From contig NZ_BMUF01000004.1 of NCBI RefSeq assembly GCF_014650055.1, positions 386,462 through 450,461 of the forward strand: a DNA stretch of 64,000 nucleotides. The letters are read 5' to 3'. Positions 1 to 9,393 of this stretch are shown in pieces (positions within the stretch are counted from its first letter, which is position 1; the number at the start of each line of letters is the position of its first letter). Origin of the DNA: Streptomyces malachitofuscus (GTDB lineage Bacteria; Actinomycetota; Actinomycetes; Streptomycetales; Streptomycetaceae). Below the pieces are notes generated by a model that was not told where the DNA came from, did not search any database, and saw nothing but the letters and a program-made list of their open reading frames with translations. Both the position numbers and the translations under genes were made by a program.

Positions 1-1044
1 GCCGCCGAGGGATTCCCAGCCGCTCCAGCCACTGCTCGGGGCGGTCTGCCGGATGTGCCAGAGCGCTCCGTCCAGTCCGCGGGCGAAGACCTCCATCCGG
101 CCGTCGGCGTTGGACGCGACGACGGGATGGGTGAGCCCGCCACCCAGTGACGTCCACCGAGGGCGGGTGCCGTAGACGGAACGGACCCCAGCGATGTCGT
201 CCTCGGTCAGTTCACGGCGCGGGCCGTCGTAGGTGGCGAACATGACTGCCGAGTGCTCCGCCGAGTGGTTCAGCCCGATACCGTGTCCGAACTCGTGCAG
301 GGCGACGGTCGGGAGGTCCGTGCCGGCTGGCGGCAGGGTCACCGACCAGGTCTCGGCCTCGTCGAAGTGACAGTCACCGGCCGAGGAACCTCCGGACGGG
401 GGCGGGTAGTAGCAGTGTGCGAGGACGCCTCCGACTCCGTCGAAGGAGTTGTCCGCGCCGTCTCCATGGTTGCCGCTGAAGAAGCCGATCTGCATGTCAC
501 CGTTGACGGCACTCTCGACGAACGTGAGAGGGCTGACGGCGGACCAGCGGTCGAACGCACCACGGACGGCCCGGTTGACCTCGTCCACACTCAGTTCCGG
601 AGTTGTGTTCGACAGGGAATAGCTGACGGTGAGACTGGTCCACCGGCTGCCCTGCGCCACGAAGCGGGCCGGGGTGCCGTCGCCGTCGGCCGCCACGACG
701 TCCGGGCACCCGCAACGGGGCTTGTTCATCAGGTGCAAGGTTGCGTCATCGACGTTCCCGGTGGTTTCCAGACCGTGCATCTTCTGGAACAGGCTCACCG
801 CGGTCTTGAGCTCCTCGTCGTACACACGGGGGTCGGGCGGGTCGAACGCCATGGCCGACCGCCACCACGGATAGCGCGCGGCCAGGTCGGAGTTGGGAAA
901 GTAACCGAACCGCTGCAGATACCGGTACACCTGCTCGACGTGGTCGCCCGCGTCCCCCGGTGCGACGGCGTGCCGGGGCGCCACGTGTTCCCGCTCCGGC
1001 GCCATTACCGCAGCGGCTTCCGACTGCTTCGGGTAGTTGGCCAT
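1..1044 (-). CDS. Matrixin (M10-type) zinc metallopeptidase with peptidoglycan-binding-like N-terminus, C-terminus cut by window edge
   Basis: Predicted zinc endopeptidase. The visible 348 codons show, in order: a short leader without a signal peptide; a peptidoglycan-binding-like helical module (about residues 25-100, ending in a Cys-Gly-Cys-Pro turn as in M10 propeptides); a catalytic domain carrying HEFGHGIGLNH, with zinc ligands H250, H254 and H260; and a following Met in SAVMFATY that fits the Met-turn. After the catalytic domain a W-x-LGGG...DGRMEVFARG...LWH repeat begins, resembling the bladed lectin or sialidase-like propeller repeats found in secreted Streptomyces proteins; it runs off the window. 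The start is the ATG at 1044, preceded by a GGGAG ribosome-binding site. It lies at the left of a cluster of hydrolases with similar wall-binding modules. The lack of a Sec signal is odd for this family. Family assignment is firm; substrate is unknown. Confidence 0.88.
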   Translation of the reverse strand, partial: MANYPKQSEAAAVMAPEREHVAPRHAVAPGDAGDHVEQVYRYLQRFGYFPNSDLAARYPWWRSAMAFDPPDPRVYDEELKTAVSLFQKMHGLETTGNVDDATLHLMNKPRCGCPDVVAADGDGTPARFVAQGSRWTSLTVSYSLSNTTPELSVDEVNRAVRGAFDRWSAVSPLTFVESAVNGDMQIGFFSGNHGDGADNSFDGVGGVLAHCYYPPPSGGSSAGDCHFDEAETWSVTLPPAGTDLPTVALHEFGHGIGLNHSAEHSAVMFATYDGPRRELTEDDIAGVRSVYGTRPRWTSLGGGLTHPVVASNADGRMEVFARGLDGALWHIRQTAPSSGWSGWESLGG

Positions 1045-1652
1045 GGTTTCACTCCCTCTCCCGTCCTCCGGCACGGCGCCCTCTCGTCGACCGAGTACCG
1101 GCTCGAGCGAACCGCGCGGGGCAAATTCGGGGCAAAGAACAAACAGAACGGTGAGAAGCAGAGAATTCACCACGCAAGAGTGGGAAAATCGGACAGAGTG
1201 TGAACGGAGCATGCCCCCGTGTGCCTAGTGGCTGCCGTGCATGGTGACACCGGGCCCTCTTCACCCAACGCTACGACTCTGCGAAGGGGGCGGCAAGCGC
1301 TGCGACGTGCGGAAACGGGTTCTTCGCAGGCAGTTTTCGCCGGGGAAGTGCGGACTCCGCGACCGTGTCCGAGTGAGAATGGAGAAGGGTGCCATTATGC
1401 CCCAACCCTCCGTGTGACACCGCGTTCCCGTCCAAGGTGATTGCGCACATCACGGCGGACCGGGAGGTCACAGCCCAAGCGCCCCTGGGTCGGGTCCCGT
1501 TCGGTAATCCCAAGGGATTTACGTATCGTTTCCTCGCCCTCTGATGAGCCTCACTGGTGATGTCCCGCACCACGGCGCACCATAGGAGGGGAGAGGCGAA
1601 AGGCCTCCGACCGGGGTCCGTCTTCGCATCCCTCGTCCGAGGGGGTTCCATC
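1045..1652. other. Non-coding divergent intergenic region
   Basis: About 600 bases between the leftward matrixin gene and the rightward giant gene. No ORF here has convincing codon bias. It contains an 8-bp direct repeat (GGGGCAAA at 1118-1125 and 1129-1136) with an 11-bp period close to the matrixin start, and the GTG/ATG at 1557/1560 that could extend the next gene by about 32 residues. Promoters for both genes should lie here, but I cannot assign them. Confidence 0.5.
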
Positions 1653-4600
1653 ATGGCTTCCCACAGCAGTCCTGCCGTCACATCGTCACACCGGCTGGAG
1701 CTGCGCCGACGTGATCGCGACGGTGGTTCCGGCGGCGGTGGTCGTCCAGGTGGCGCGGGCGCTGGAGGACGTCCGCGCCGCCCTGGCAGCGGCGGCCGCC
1801 CCGAACGTCCCGGTGGCGGCGGCCGCCCGGACCGCCCTGGCGGCGATGGTCGCCCTGGGCGTCCGGGAGACGGGCATCGCGGAGACCGTCGTCCGGACCG
1901 TCCCGACCTAGAGGCAGTAGGGCCGTTCCGGGTCGTGCGGCCGATGGACATGCTCGTGGTCGACATAGACCTGGTCAACCTCCGGTTCGACGGCCGCCGC
2001 CTGGTGCGGCGGGAGCCGGCCGCGCCGACACTGCTTGTCTTCGGGCTGCCACCGCAACACGTCCTGGAGGAAATTCCCCGGCAGCCCGACGGCACGAACG
2101 CCCCCATCGGGACGACGAAGGCCTTCACCTCCGGCGCGTCCCAGCTGGTCTTCTCGGTCCCGCCCGAAGTGGACAGTCTGGAACTGTCCCTGGACTCCCT
2201 GCTCGACTGGGAACGGCTGGTACCCATGACCGTGCCGGTGGTTCAGCCGGGCACGACCCCCACCGGCCTCCCCGGAAGCATCGTCGAGTTCCCCGCCCGG
2301 CTCTTCCTCACCTACGACGAACCCGTCAACTGGACGTGTCCGCCGGAGCCTCGCACCGCCGATGGCCGAACCGGGTTGTGGCACGCGCTGCTGAGCAGCG
2401 AGCGTGGTGGCGACGCACTGTTGCGGGCCCTGCGCCGGGCCGAGGACCGTGCTCCCGTTCCCGTGGACGTGCCGCTGACTCCGACGAACCTGGAGGACCT
2501 GGTCACGCTCACCAGCCGAACGGAGCTGATCGACGCCTCGGGCGCACCCATCGTGCTGCCCAGCGCACCCCTGCGCGCCGAGCAGTTGATAGCGACGCCC
2601 ATGGGCGCATCCGCCCACCTGCACGGCGCCTGGGAGAAAGTGCCGGACGGCCCCGTCGGGCAGCTCAACAGTATCGGGAGGAACAGCCCGGACCTGGCGG
2701 CGTACGACCACATCACAGGCCTGGGACGTGACCAGTTCGTCAGGGTCGTCACCCGGGGCTTTCTCTCCAGCGGGCACCCGGCTCTCCTGGTGCGCGAGGT
2801 CAAGCGGCTGTTCGTCGCCGACCGGGACGGTGGCGTCGTGGCCCACCTGCGTCGGGAGGACCGGATCATCCTGCGTGAACCCGAAGTGCGCTACGGGGAG
2901 AACACCGGCTTCGCGCATCAGGGACGCAAGATGCCCTTCCGAGCGTGGCGAATCACCGACCGGGTCACGCCGCTGCTCAAGACCGAATGGTCCATCGGTA
3001 CTGGAACCGATCGTCAGCCGGAGGCCTCGAAGGCGTTCTGGATCCAGCTCCAAGGCGGCGGACATGACCATCTGTTCACCGTTGTCGCGACCGATCACGA
3101 GGGCCGCAACGTCAGCTTCACCACGCCGCTGGTCTTCGTGCCCGCCTCACATGCCGGCAACTGGGAGGAGTTGCAGGCCCTCTACTCGTCGAGCGAGACG
3201 GAGGAGAGGAAACGCGTCAGGCGGCCCCTGGACGGTCAGGTGATGGCCATGGCACAGCCCCCGGCGGACGCCCCCGGCAGCACCAGTCACGCGGTGGGCA
3301 AGCTGATATTCGAGATGGAACAGAAGGTCGACGGAGGTGACCATCCGCTGGCCGGCACACTCGTCGTGTCCGGCGCCGACGCGCGGGTCCCCGCCCTCGA
3401 ACCGTTCACGTCCAAGGCGGGAGACGTGCCCGTCGAGTTCAACGACACATACCTCGAACACGGCATGGCAGCACATCCGGCACGCGCCTACCTCGACCTG
3501 GTCGATGCGGTCGGTCTGCAGTTTGCCGCGGACAAGGTCGGTGGGCTCGCGCGGCCCAACGCCGCCGTCAAGGTGATCACCAGCCAGGCGGGTGTCGTAC
3601 CGGACGTGTTCGGGAACGACCCCACCGCGGAGATCAGGAACGCTCTCGGCGCAGCCAAGTTGCTCGGCTTCATCGACCTGGGGCCCCTGTTGGGGTCCAT
3701 CGAGAAGCAACAGCTGGACCGCCTGAAGCAACTGGGAGACCAAGAGATCCAGGCCCTGCTGGACGATGCGGCCGGCACGATCCCCGCCCCGGTCCTGCGC
3801 GTCCGGGACCTCGCCGACGGTGCGGGCAAGGAACTGCGCTACGTGTGGAAGACAAAGCTCGCAGCGCCGGAATCCCCCGGGCAGCCGTTCCCCCTGGACG
3901 TCTCCCGAACGGTGCTCACCCTGGACGCACGGACGGTCGTGTCGAAGGAAGCCGGGCAGAAGACGTCGATCGAGGGCAGACTGCGCGACATCGCGCTGGA
4001 GATCGCCGACGTCGTCCGTGTCAGGATCGCCGACCTGCGCTTCACAGCCGTCCCCGGCAACAAGCCGGACGTGTCGGCGTCCGGCGTGGAGATGGAGTTC
4101 CTGGGGGATCTCCGATTCGTCGACACGCTGCGCAGCGCCCTGCCCGCCGACGCCTTCGGCTCCGGTGCGTTCGTGGACGTCCAGCCCTCCGGCATCCGTA
4201 CGGGCTACGCGCTCGCCCTGCCGGCCATCGGGATCGGCGTTTTCTCGCTCACGAACGTCTCCCTGCGCACGGAGCTGACCATCCCCTTCGACGCCGACAA
4301 GGCCATCGCCTTCCGCTTCTCGGTCTCCGAGCGGCAGCGTCCGTTCAACGTCATCGTCTCCGTGTTCGGCGGGGGTGGCTACATCTCCGTGCTCGTCGAC
4401 GCGGAGAAGGGAATCAGGGAGGTCGAGGGTGCTATCGAGTTCGGTGGGGGCGCGTCACTGAATCTGGGCGTGGCGAGCGGCGGAGTGACGATCATGGCCG
4501 GTGTCCGCATCGAGGTCAGGGACAACCTCGTCAAGGTGGGCGGCTATCTGCGATGCAGCGGCTTCCTCAGCGTCCTGGGCATCGTCACCGTCTCCGTCGA

Positions 4601-4823
4601 GTTCTACCTGGAGCTGACCTACGAGAAGCGCGGCAACGAGTCGGTGGTAAGGGGAAGAGGGACCCTCACCGTGAGTGTGAAGATCGCCTTCTTCAGCAAG
4701 TCCGTGTCCCTCACCCTCGAGCGGAGTTTCTCGGGTGCGCCCGGTGATCCCACCTTCGTCGACTGCTTCGACAGGGAGACCCACTGGGAGGACTACTGCC
4801 TGGCCTTCGAGGACGAACCGTAG
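1653..4823 (+). CDS. Giant unknown protein with RG-rich N-terminus and beta-rich C-terminus (1056 aa)
   Basis: I do not recognise the family. From the ATG at 1653 (GAGGGGG ribosome-binding site about 8 bases upstream) the protein has a low-complexity Gly/Arg/Pro/Asp linker (about residues 18-85, repeated GGRPxRPGG units). A long mixed alpha/beta body follows, and the last ~300 residues are glycine-rich alternating hydrophobic beta-strands (GVFSLTNVSL, FGGGGYISVLVD, FGGGASLNLGVASGGV) reminiscent of a beta-barrel or beta-sheet channel. No signal peptide, catalytic motif or clear transmembrane helix is visible. A GTG at 1557 would add 32 residues but has no good ribosome-binding site. The next giant gene follows after 18 bases, so the two are very likely co-transcribed and may form a complex. 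Coding status is certain from length and codon bias; function is unknown. Confidence 0.85.
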   Translation: MASHSSPAVTSSHRLELRRRDRDGGSGGGGRPGGAGAGGRPRRPGSGGRPERPGGGGRPDRPGGDGRPGRPGDGHRGDRRPDRPDLEAVGPFRVVRPMDMLVVDIDLVNLRFDGRRLVRREPAAPTLLVFGLPPQHVLEEIPRQPDGTNAPIGTTKAFTSGASQLVFSVPPEVDSLELSLDSLLDWERLVPMTVPVVQPGTTPTGLPGSIVEFPARLFLTYDEPVNWTCPPEPRTADGRTGLWHALLSSERGGDALLRALRRAEDRAPVPVDVPLTPTNLEDLVTLTSRTELIDASGAPIVLPSAPLRAEQLIATPMGASAHLHGAWEKVPDGPVGQLNSIGRNSPDLAAYDHITGLGRDQFVRVVTRGFLSSGHPALLVREVKRLFVADRDGGVVAHLRREDRIILREPEVRYGENTGFAHQGRKMPFRAWRITDRVTPLLKTEWSIGTGTDRQPEASKAFWIQLQGGGHDHLFTVVATDHEGRNVSFTTPLVFVPASHAGNWEELQALYSSSETEERKRVRRPLDGQVMAMAQPPADAPGSTSHAVGKLIFEMEQKVDGGDHPLAGTLVVSGADARVPALEPFTSKAGDVPVEFNDTYLEHGMAAHPARAYLDLVDAVGLQFAADKVGGLARPNAAVKVITSQAGVVPDVFGNDPTAEIRNALGAAKLLGFIDLGPLLGSIEKQQLDRLKQLGDQEIQALLDDAAGTIPAPVLRVRDLADGAGKELRYVWKTKLAAPESPGQPFPLDVSRTVLTLDARTVVSKEAGQKTSIEGRLRDIALEIADVVRVRIADLRFTAVPGNKPDVSASGVEMEFLGDLRFVDTLRSALPADAFGSGAFVDVQPSGIRTGYALALPAIGIGVFSLTNVSLRTELTIPFDADKAIAFRFSVSERQRPFNVIVSVFGGGGYISVLVDAEKGIREVEGAIEFGGGASLNLGVASGGVTIMAGVRIEVRDNLVKVGGYLRCSGFLSVLGIVTVSVEFYLELTYEKRGNESVVRGRGTLTVSVKIAFFSKSVSLTLERSFSGAPGDPTFVDCFDRETHWEDYCLAFEDEP

Positions 4824-4841
4824 ACCGGTCGGGAAGTGATC

Positions 4842-7800
4842 ATGAAGTTCGAACAAAGAGTGTTGTGGACGGTGCTCCCGGCGGGCCTGTCGGCGGACGG
4901 CACACAGGTGAAGATCTCGGTGCTCGTCGCTCCCCGCCTCGGAGTACCGGACCCGGGTACGGCGACCGAGCCGCCGCAGCAGTCCCGCGGCACGTTGCAA
5001 CCCTTCCGGGACTTCCTCGCCTGGCCTGAGAGGATCAAGGACGCGACCTTCGGATTCACGCTGGCTGACGACGTCTCATCCTCGTTCAGCGACGCGGTCC
5101 GGCCGTCCGGTACGGCTCCCGACAACACGCTCTGGAAGAAACTCTTCCGCGGCGACATCCCGCTGGAGCCGTACGTCTTCGAGAACATGGCCCCGCGAGC
5201 CGAAAGGGCCCGCACCTACTCGGCCGAGGCGGCCGCCCGCACGACCCGGACGTTCTACCGGGCGGCGGCGAGCAAGTCCCCGGAGCAGCCCCCCGAAATG
5301 AGCTCCGTCATACGGGGGATGATGAACACCGCGAAGCCCGGACTCGCCCGCCAGGCCGACGACATGCGCCAAGCTCTCGGCGAAATGGCGGCCTTCCACC
5401 GCCCTGCGGTCCAGAGCGCACCGACGCTCGCGAGCGGCGAGGCCCGACAGGATCCCGCACCGGAGAAACCCGAGCCGGATTTCCACCAGATGCTGACCTC
5501 CCTCGGCGACCACCCGGCGCTGCTTCGGCGGCTCGGCCTGATCCTGGACTTCCTCCTGCCGGCCGAGCACATACCCGTCTCCCCGGGCGATCACTTCATC
5601 AGCGTGGTGCCGCACTGGGAGTCCGCACTCGGACCGGCTTCGCAGGACTTGCCCCCGCGCACCCGCTACGTCTTCCTGCCCGACCGCAAGCTGTTCGTCG
5701 CCGCCTCCCGGAACGCCGAAGCCGACCCGCTGGGCTCTCCGGCGCTCGGTCTCGTGGCGTTGCCCGAAGCGGACTTCTCGCTCGAGCAGGCCGACATCGA
5801 CGCGGCCGCGCTGCAGCTGGCGGACCTCGCCCGGGACCCCGCCGAGACCGGTGGCGCCGTACCGGATCCGAGCGATCCGTCACCCGAGACCAAAGGGCTG
5901 GCTCCGGTCCGCACCCAGGGGATCTCCCTGGTCAGGGACGACCGCAAAGGGGCACTCATGGAGGAGTTCGCCGCGGCGGCCCAGCACAACGACGCGGCCG
6001 CCGCCGCGCTGGCGGCGCAGCAACAGGCGGTGGACGGCCAGGGCACAGACCGCGCGGACTCTCCGGCCATGCCCGACCTCTGTGCCGATGACCTGGTCAG
6101 GGGCCACCGGATGGACGTCTGGGACGACTCCCGTGCACGCTGGTACTCCTTGCACGCACGCACCGTCGCATACCGTTCGCCCGGCGGGGACGAGCCGCTC
6201 CTCACGGTGTCCGACGAGGGGTTCTTCCAGGTCAACCTGGTGTCCTCGCCCGAAGGTGCCGAGAGCGGCGAACTGCGCATTCCAGAACGGATCACGACCT
6301 GGGAAGGCTGGTCCGAGTCGGCTCCCCGTCCCGGGCGGGTCCTGGGCATCGGGGACGGAGCGCCCGACGAGGTCGTCGAACCCGCGAACGAGGCACAGAC
6401 GCACCTACCGCTGGAAATCGAGACCAAGGTGCAGAAGGGCTCGCTGCCCCGGTTGAGGTTCGGCCGTGGCTACCGGGTACGGCTGCGCACTGTCGACCTG
6501 GCAGGCAACGGCCTCACCTTGGGCGAAGCGAACGCCCTGGTGGACCGGGAGGACAGCGGCGACTGGGTGCTGCCCGCGGGCGGGCCCATGGTGTTCCGCA
6601 GGTTCGAGTCCGTGCCGGCACCTGCCGTCGTGCCCAGACTGCATCTCGACGAAGGTGCCTCGGCGTTCCGGATGGTCATCCGGAGCACCCCGGGCAGCGA
6701 ACCGGGCCCGGGCGGCGGCGCGTCCCCCGACCCCGGCACGCGGATCGTCGTGCTGGCCAACGTGCAGCCCGGTCGGACGAACGACGACATACGTCTCGTC
6801 CAGCAGGCCCTGATCGCCCGCAACCACCCCATTCCCGCCGGTGCCACGGGACACTTCGGGCCGCAGACCGGGGAGGCCTACGCCGCCGAACAGCGCGAGC
6901 AAGGCTTCCGCGGTCGGGACGCCGACGGCATCCCCGGTTGTCGGTCCCTGACGGAACTCGGCCGCAAGAGCGGATTCGCCGTCGACTGTGAAGCTGCCGC
7001 CGGCACATCCGGCACATCCGGCACATCCGGCACATCCGGCACATCCGGCGGGACGGCCGGGAGCAGCCGGGGCACGGAACCGGCCCGGACCGCAGAACAG
7101 TACGCCGCCGACCTCAACAGCTCACCCCTGGTCACGACAGGCGACCACACTCCCTTCAGCGGTGTCGACGAACGGCACCTGGTGGCCCCCAACGCCTCGG
7201 TGCAGTGTGTGGAGCGGCACGGGCTGCTCGACGGGGCCATCGGTTCTCCCGACCGAGCCGCCAGGGAGGCCGGCTATGCGCTGGCATCCCGCGAGAGCGG
7301 CTCCCTCAACGATCCGGCTCCCGACGTGGAGGTGCAGCCGGTCGACTCGCCCGCCGCCGACCCCGAGCACCCCGTGGCAACCGCTCGGCACCGAGGTGAA
7401 CAGATCGACCTTCCCTATCTGCGGGACCCCATGGCCGAGGGGGCTCTGCTGCTGGGCCTGCCCGGCATGGAGGAAGGCAAGCCGTTCGAGGTGCCCTGGG
7501 GAGGAAGCGACTGGCACCGGCCCCGGTCGTTCCGGCTCAGGCTTGCCGAAGGCAACGCTCCACCTCACTTCGACGAGTCGTCACGCGTGCTGACGGTCTC
7601 GCTCCCCAAAGGGCGAGTGGCCACAGTGCGGGTGTGTTCCGCCATCCGGTTCGACGAGACGCTGATGGGCCTGGCCGCCTGGTGCAGGGAGCAGCCCGGT
7701 CCACCGGCGGCACCGGGACCCGTGCCGCAGAACGGAGAGGAGGACGGTGAGAACGCGGCACTGCGGGAGATGGCGGCACTGCAGGAGGAGGAGCGGCAGC

Positions 7801-9356
7801 TGGCATCCAGGGCATTGGACCTGGCCGCGGCCGGGCGCCACTGGATGTTCACACCGGGCCAGGAAATCACCCTCGTTCATGCCGTGCAGCGGCCATTGAA
7901 ACAACCCGTCCTGGACCTGCGAGCCACAGAGTCCCGTCCCGCCGGTGCCACGGCCGAGCACGTCGCCGGGACGATCAAGCTGGACCAGGGCAGCACCGAT
8001 CGGGTCGAACTCGTCGCCAACTGGACGGAAGTGGTCGACGAAGGCGACGAAGGCCGTACCGAACGGCCGATGACCACGCCGGTCTTCGATCTCCTCACCG
8101 CGACGCTGCCCTCGGACGAAGACACGGACACCGAACCCGCCACCCTCGTGGACGGCACCCTCACCTTCGACACCCGGACCACCGAAAAGCCGGCGGACCC
8201 CGAACGGACGAAACCGAAACGGACGGAACCGAAGAAGCACGAGTTCGGCGACACCAAGCATCGCCGGGTGCTCTATCACCCGGTGGCCGGAACCAGGTTC
8301 GGCGACTACTTCCCGTCCCGGCTCGCCGCGGACGACGCGACCGCCCTGACCGTGCAGGGGACGGCTGTGGTGCACTCGATACCCAGCAGCGCCCCGCCCA
8401 CCGCACCGAGAGTGCTGTACTGCGTACCCACGCTGTCCTTCGAGACCGTCGAAGGCGGACCCGGGACGGTCGTCCGGCGACGGAACGGCCGCGGGATCCG
8501 GGTGTTCCTCCAGCGTCCCTGGTTCTCCTCCGGAGACGGCGAACTCCTCGGTGTGGTGGTCGGCCCGGCACCGGGAGCCGGCAGCACTGCCACGGACGGC
8601 TTGGGCGTGACAGTGATGGGCCGTGACCCGATCCACCGCTCCGCCGACGTCGTCGCCCCCACGGTGTCGACGTTCACCAACGCGGTGCGGCACGCCGAGA
8701 ACGTCAAGCCGGTGCCCGGAACTCAGCCGTCACCCACGGTCACCGTGGTGGGTTTCCTGCCGCAGTTCGATCCCGAGGGGAACCGCTGGTTCTGCGATCT
8801 GGACCTCGACACGGGGGACACGTATCTGCCGTTCGTGCGGCTGGCCCTGGTCCGCTACCAGCCGAACTCGATCCCGGATGCGGAGATCTCACCGGTCGTC
8901 GTCACCGATCTGGTCCAGACCCTGCCCGACCGCGAACTCCGGGTGCGGCTGGACGACGTGCCCACCGTCAGCGTCACGGGCCCGTCGTACGATCCGGTCG
9001 ACTCCCCGCCGCCCCGGATCACGGCCACCGTGCAACGCCGCACCGCCGTTCCCGACGAGGACCTCGCCTGGGTCACGCTCCACGACACGACCGTGACGCT
9101 GACCTCGATCGACGCCGCGTCCACACGAAGGCCGTCCTACGTCGGGCAGGTCCCGTTGCCGTCCGGCGTGCCGCGGGACCGACTCCGCCTGCTGGTCACG
9201 GAGACCGACGGCATACCGCCCGACGCGGGTACCCCGCCCACCACTCCCGGGCGAGTGGTGTACTGCGACACCGTCCCCCTGATCGGCGATGACCGGAACC
9301 GTGACGGCCACAGGCGTGATCGCCACCGGCACGAGGACGGCGGCCGCCACCGCTGA
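4842..9356 (+). CDS. Giant unknown protein with internal peptidoglycan-binding-like domain (1504 aa)
   Basis: Unknown family. The start is the ATG at 4842 with GGGAAG just upstream; a GTG at 4836 is possible but too close to that site. The first ~600 residues are unassigned and include an Ala-rich stretch near residues 370-410 and a YRVRLRTVDLAGNGL segment. At about residues 638-715 a module (NVQPGRTNDDIRLVQQALIA ... GATGHFGPQTGEAY ... DGIPGCRSLTELGRKSGF) closely resembles the N-terminal domain of the nearby M23 peptidase and looks like a peptidoglycan-binding fold. It is followed by five perfect Gly-Thr-Ser repeats, a flexible linker. The C-terminal half is beta-rich with extended acidic and Pro-rich stretches. 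No signal peptide is seen. It probably works with the 1056-aa protein encoded immediately upstream, as scaffold or wall-anchored partner. That role is inference. Confidence 0.85.
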   Translation: MKFEQRVLWTVLPAGLSADGTQVKISVLVAPRLGVPDPGTATEPPQQSRGTLQPFRDFLAWPERIKDATFGFTLADDVSSSFSDAVRPSGTAPDNTLWKKLFRGDIPLEPYVFENMAPRAERARTYSAEAAARTTRTFYRAAASKSPEQPPEMSSVIRGMMNTAKPGLARQADDMRQALGEMAAFHRPAVQSAPTLASGEARQDPAPEKPEPDFHQMLTSLGDHPALLRRLGLILDFLLPAEHIPVSPGDHFISVVPHWESALGPASQDLPPRTRYVFLPDRKLFVAASRNAEADPLGSPALGLVALPEADFSLEQADIDAAALQLADLARDPAETGGAVPDPSDPSPETKGLAPVRTQGISLVRDDRKGALMEEFAAAAQHNDAAAAALAAQQQAVDGQGTDRADSPAMPDLCADDLVRGHRMDVWDDSRARWYSLHARTVAYRSPGGDEPLLTVSDEGFFQVNLVSSPEGAESGELRIPERITTWEGWSESAPRPGRVLGIGDGAPDEVVEPANEAQTHLPLEIETKVQKGSLPRLRFGRGYRVRLRTVDLAGNGLTLGEANALVDREDSGDWVLPAGGPMVFRRFESVPAPAVVPRLHLDEGASAFRMVIRSTPGSEPGPGGGASPDPGTRIVVLANVQPGRTNDDIRLVQQALIARNHPIPAGATGHFGPQTGEAYAAEQREQGFRGRDADGIPGCRSLTELGRKSGFAVDCEAAAGTSGTSGTSGTSGTSGGTAGSSRGTEPARTAEQYAADLNSSPLVTTGDHTPFSGVDERHLVAPNASVQCVERHGLLDGAIGSPDRAAREAGYALASRESGSLNDPAPDVEVQPVDSPAADPEHPVATARHRGEQIDLPYLRDPMAEGALLLGLPGMEEGKPFEVPWGGSDWHRPRSFRLRLAEGNAPPHFDESSRVLTVSLPKGRVATVRVCSAIRFDETLMGLAAWCREQPGPPAAPGPVPQNGEEDGENAALREMAALQEEERQLASRALDLAAAGRHWMFTPGQEITLVHAVQRPLKQPVLDLRATESRPAGATAEHVAGTIKLDQGSTDRVELVANWTEVVDEGDEGRTERPMTTPVFDLLTATLPSDEDTDTEPATLVDGTLTFDTRTTEKPADPERTKPKRTEPKKHEFGDTKHRRVLYHPVAGTRFGDYFPSRLAADDATALTVQGTAVVHSIPSSAPPTAPRVLYCVPTLSFETVEGGPGTVVRRRNGRGIRVFLQRPWFSSGDGELLGVVVGPAPGAGSTATDGLGVTVMGRDPIHRSADVVAPTVSTFTNAVRHAENVKPVPGTQPSPTVTVVGFLPQFDPEGNRWFCDLDLDTGDTYLPFVRLALVRYQPNSIPDAEISPVVVTDLVQTLPDRELRVRLDDVPTVSVTGPSYDPVDSPPPRITATVQRRTAVPDEDLAWVTLHDTTVTLTSIDAASTRRPSYVGQVPLPSGVPRDRLRLLVTETDGIPPDAGTPPTTPGRVVYCDTVPLIGDDRNRDGHRRDRHRHEDGGRHR
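7002..7046 (+). repeat. Five perfect 9-bp tandem repeats (GGCACATCC) encoding Gly-Thr-Ser
   Basis: Five identical 9-base units lie in frame within the 1504-aa gene, giving a (GTS)5 linker right after its peptidoglycan-binding-like module. DNA-level identity of the units suggests recent slippage and possible copy-number variation between strains without loss of frame. Confidence 0.95.
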
Positions 9357-9393
9357 ACGGGCCTCCCGGCAATGCCGGTGGACTCCCTGTGCC

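Noticed and set aside
253..1203. 316-codon rightward frame over the matrixin gene
   Set aside because: The opposite strand encodes the matrixin zinc motif with intact metal ligands and a good ribosome-binding site.
7002..7046. Short tandem repeats as a CRISPR or VNTR in non-coding DNA
   Set aside because: There are no spacers; the units are in frame inside a coding region.
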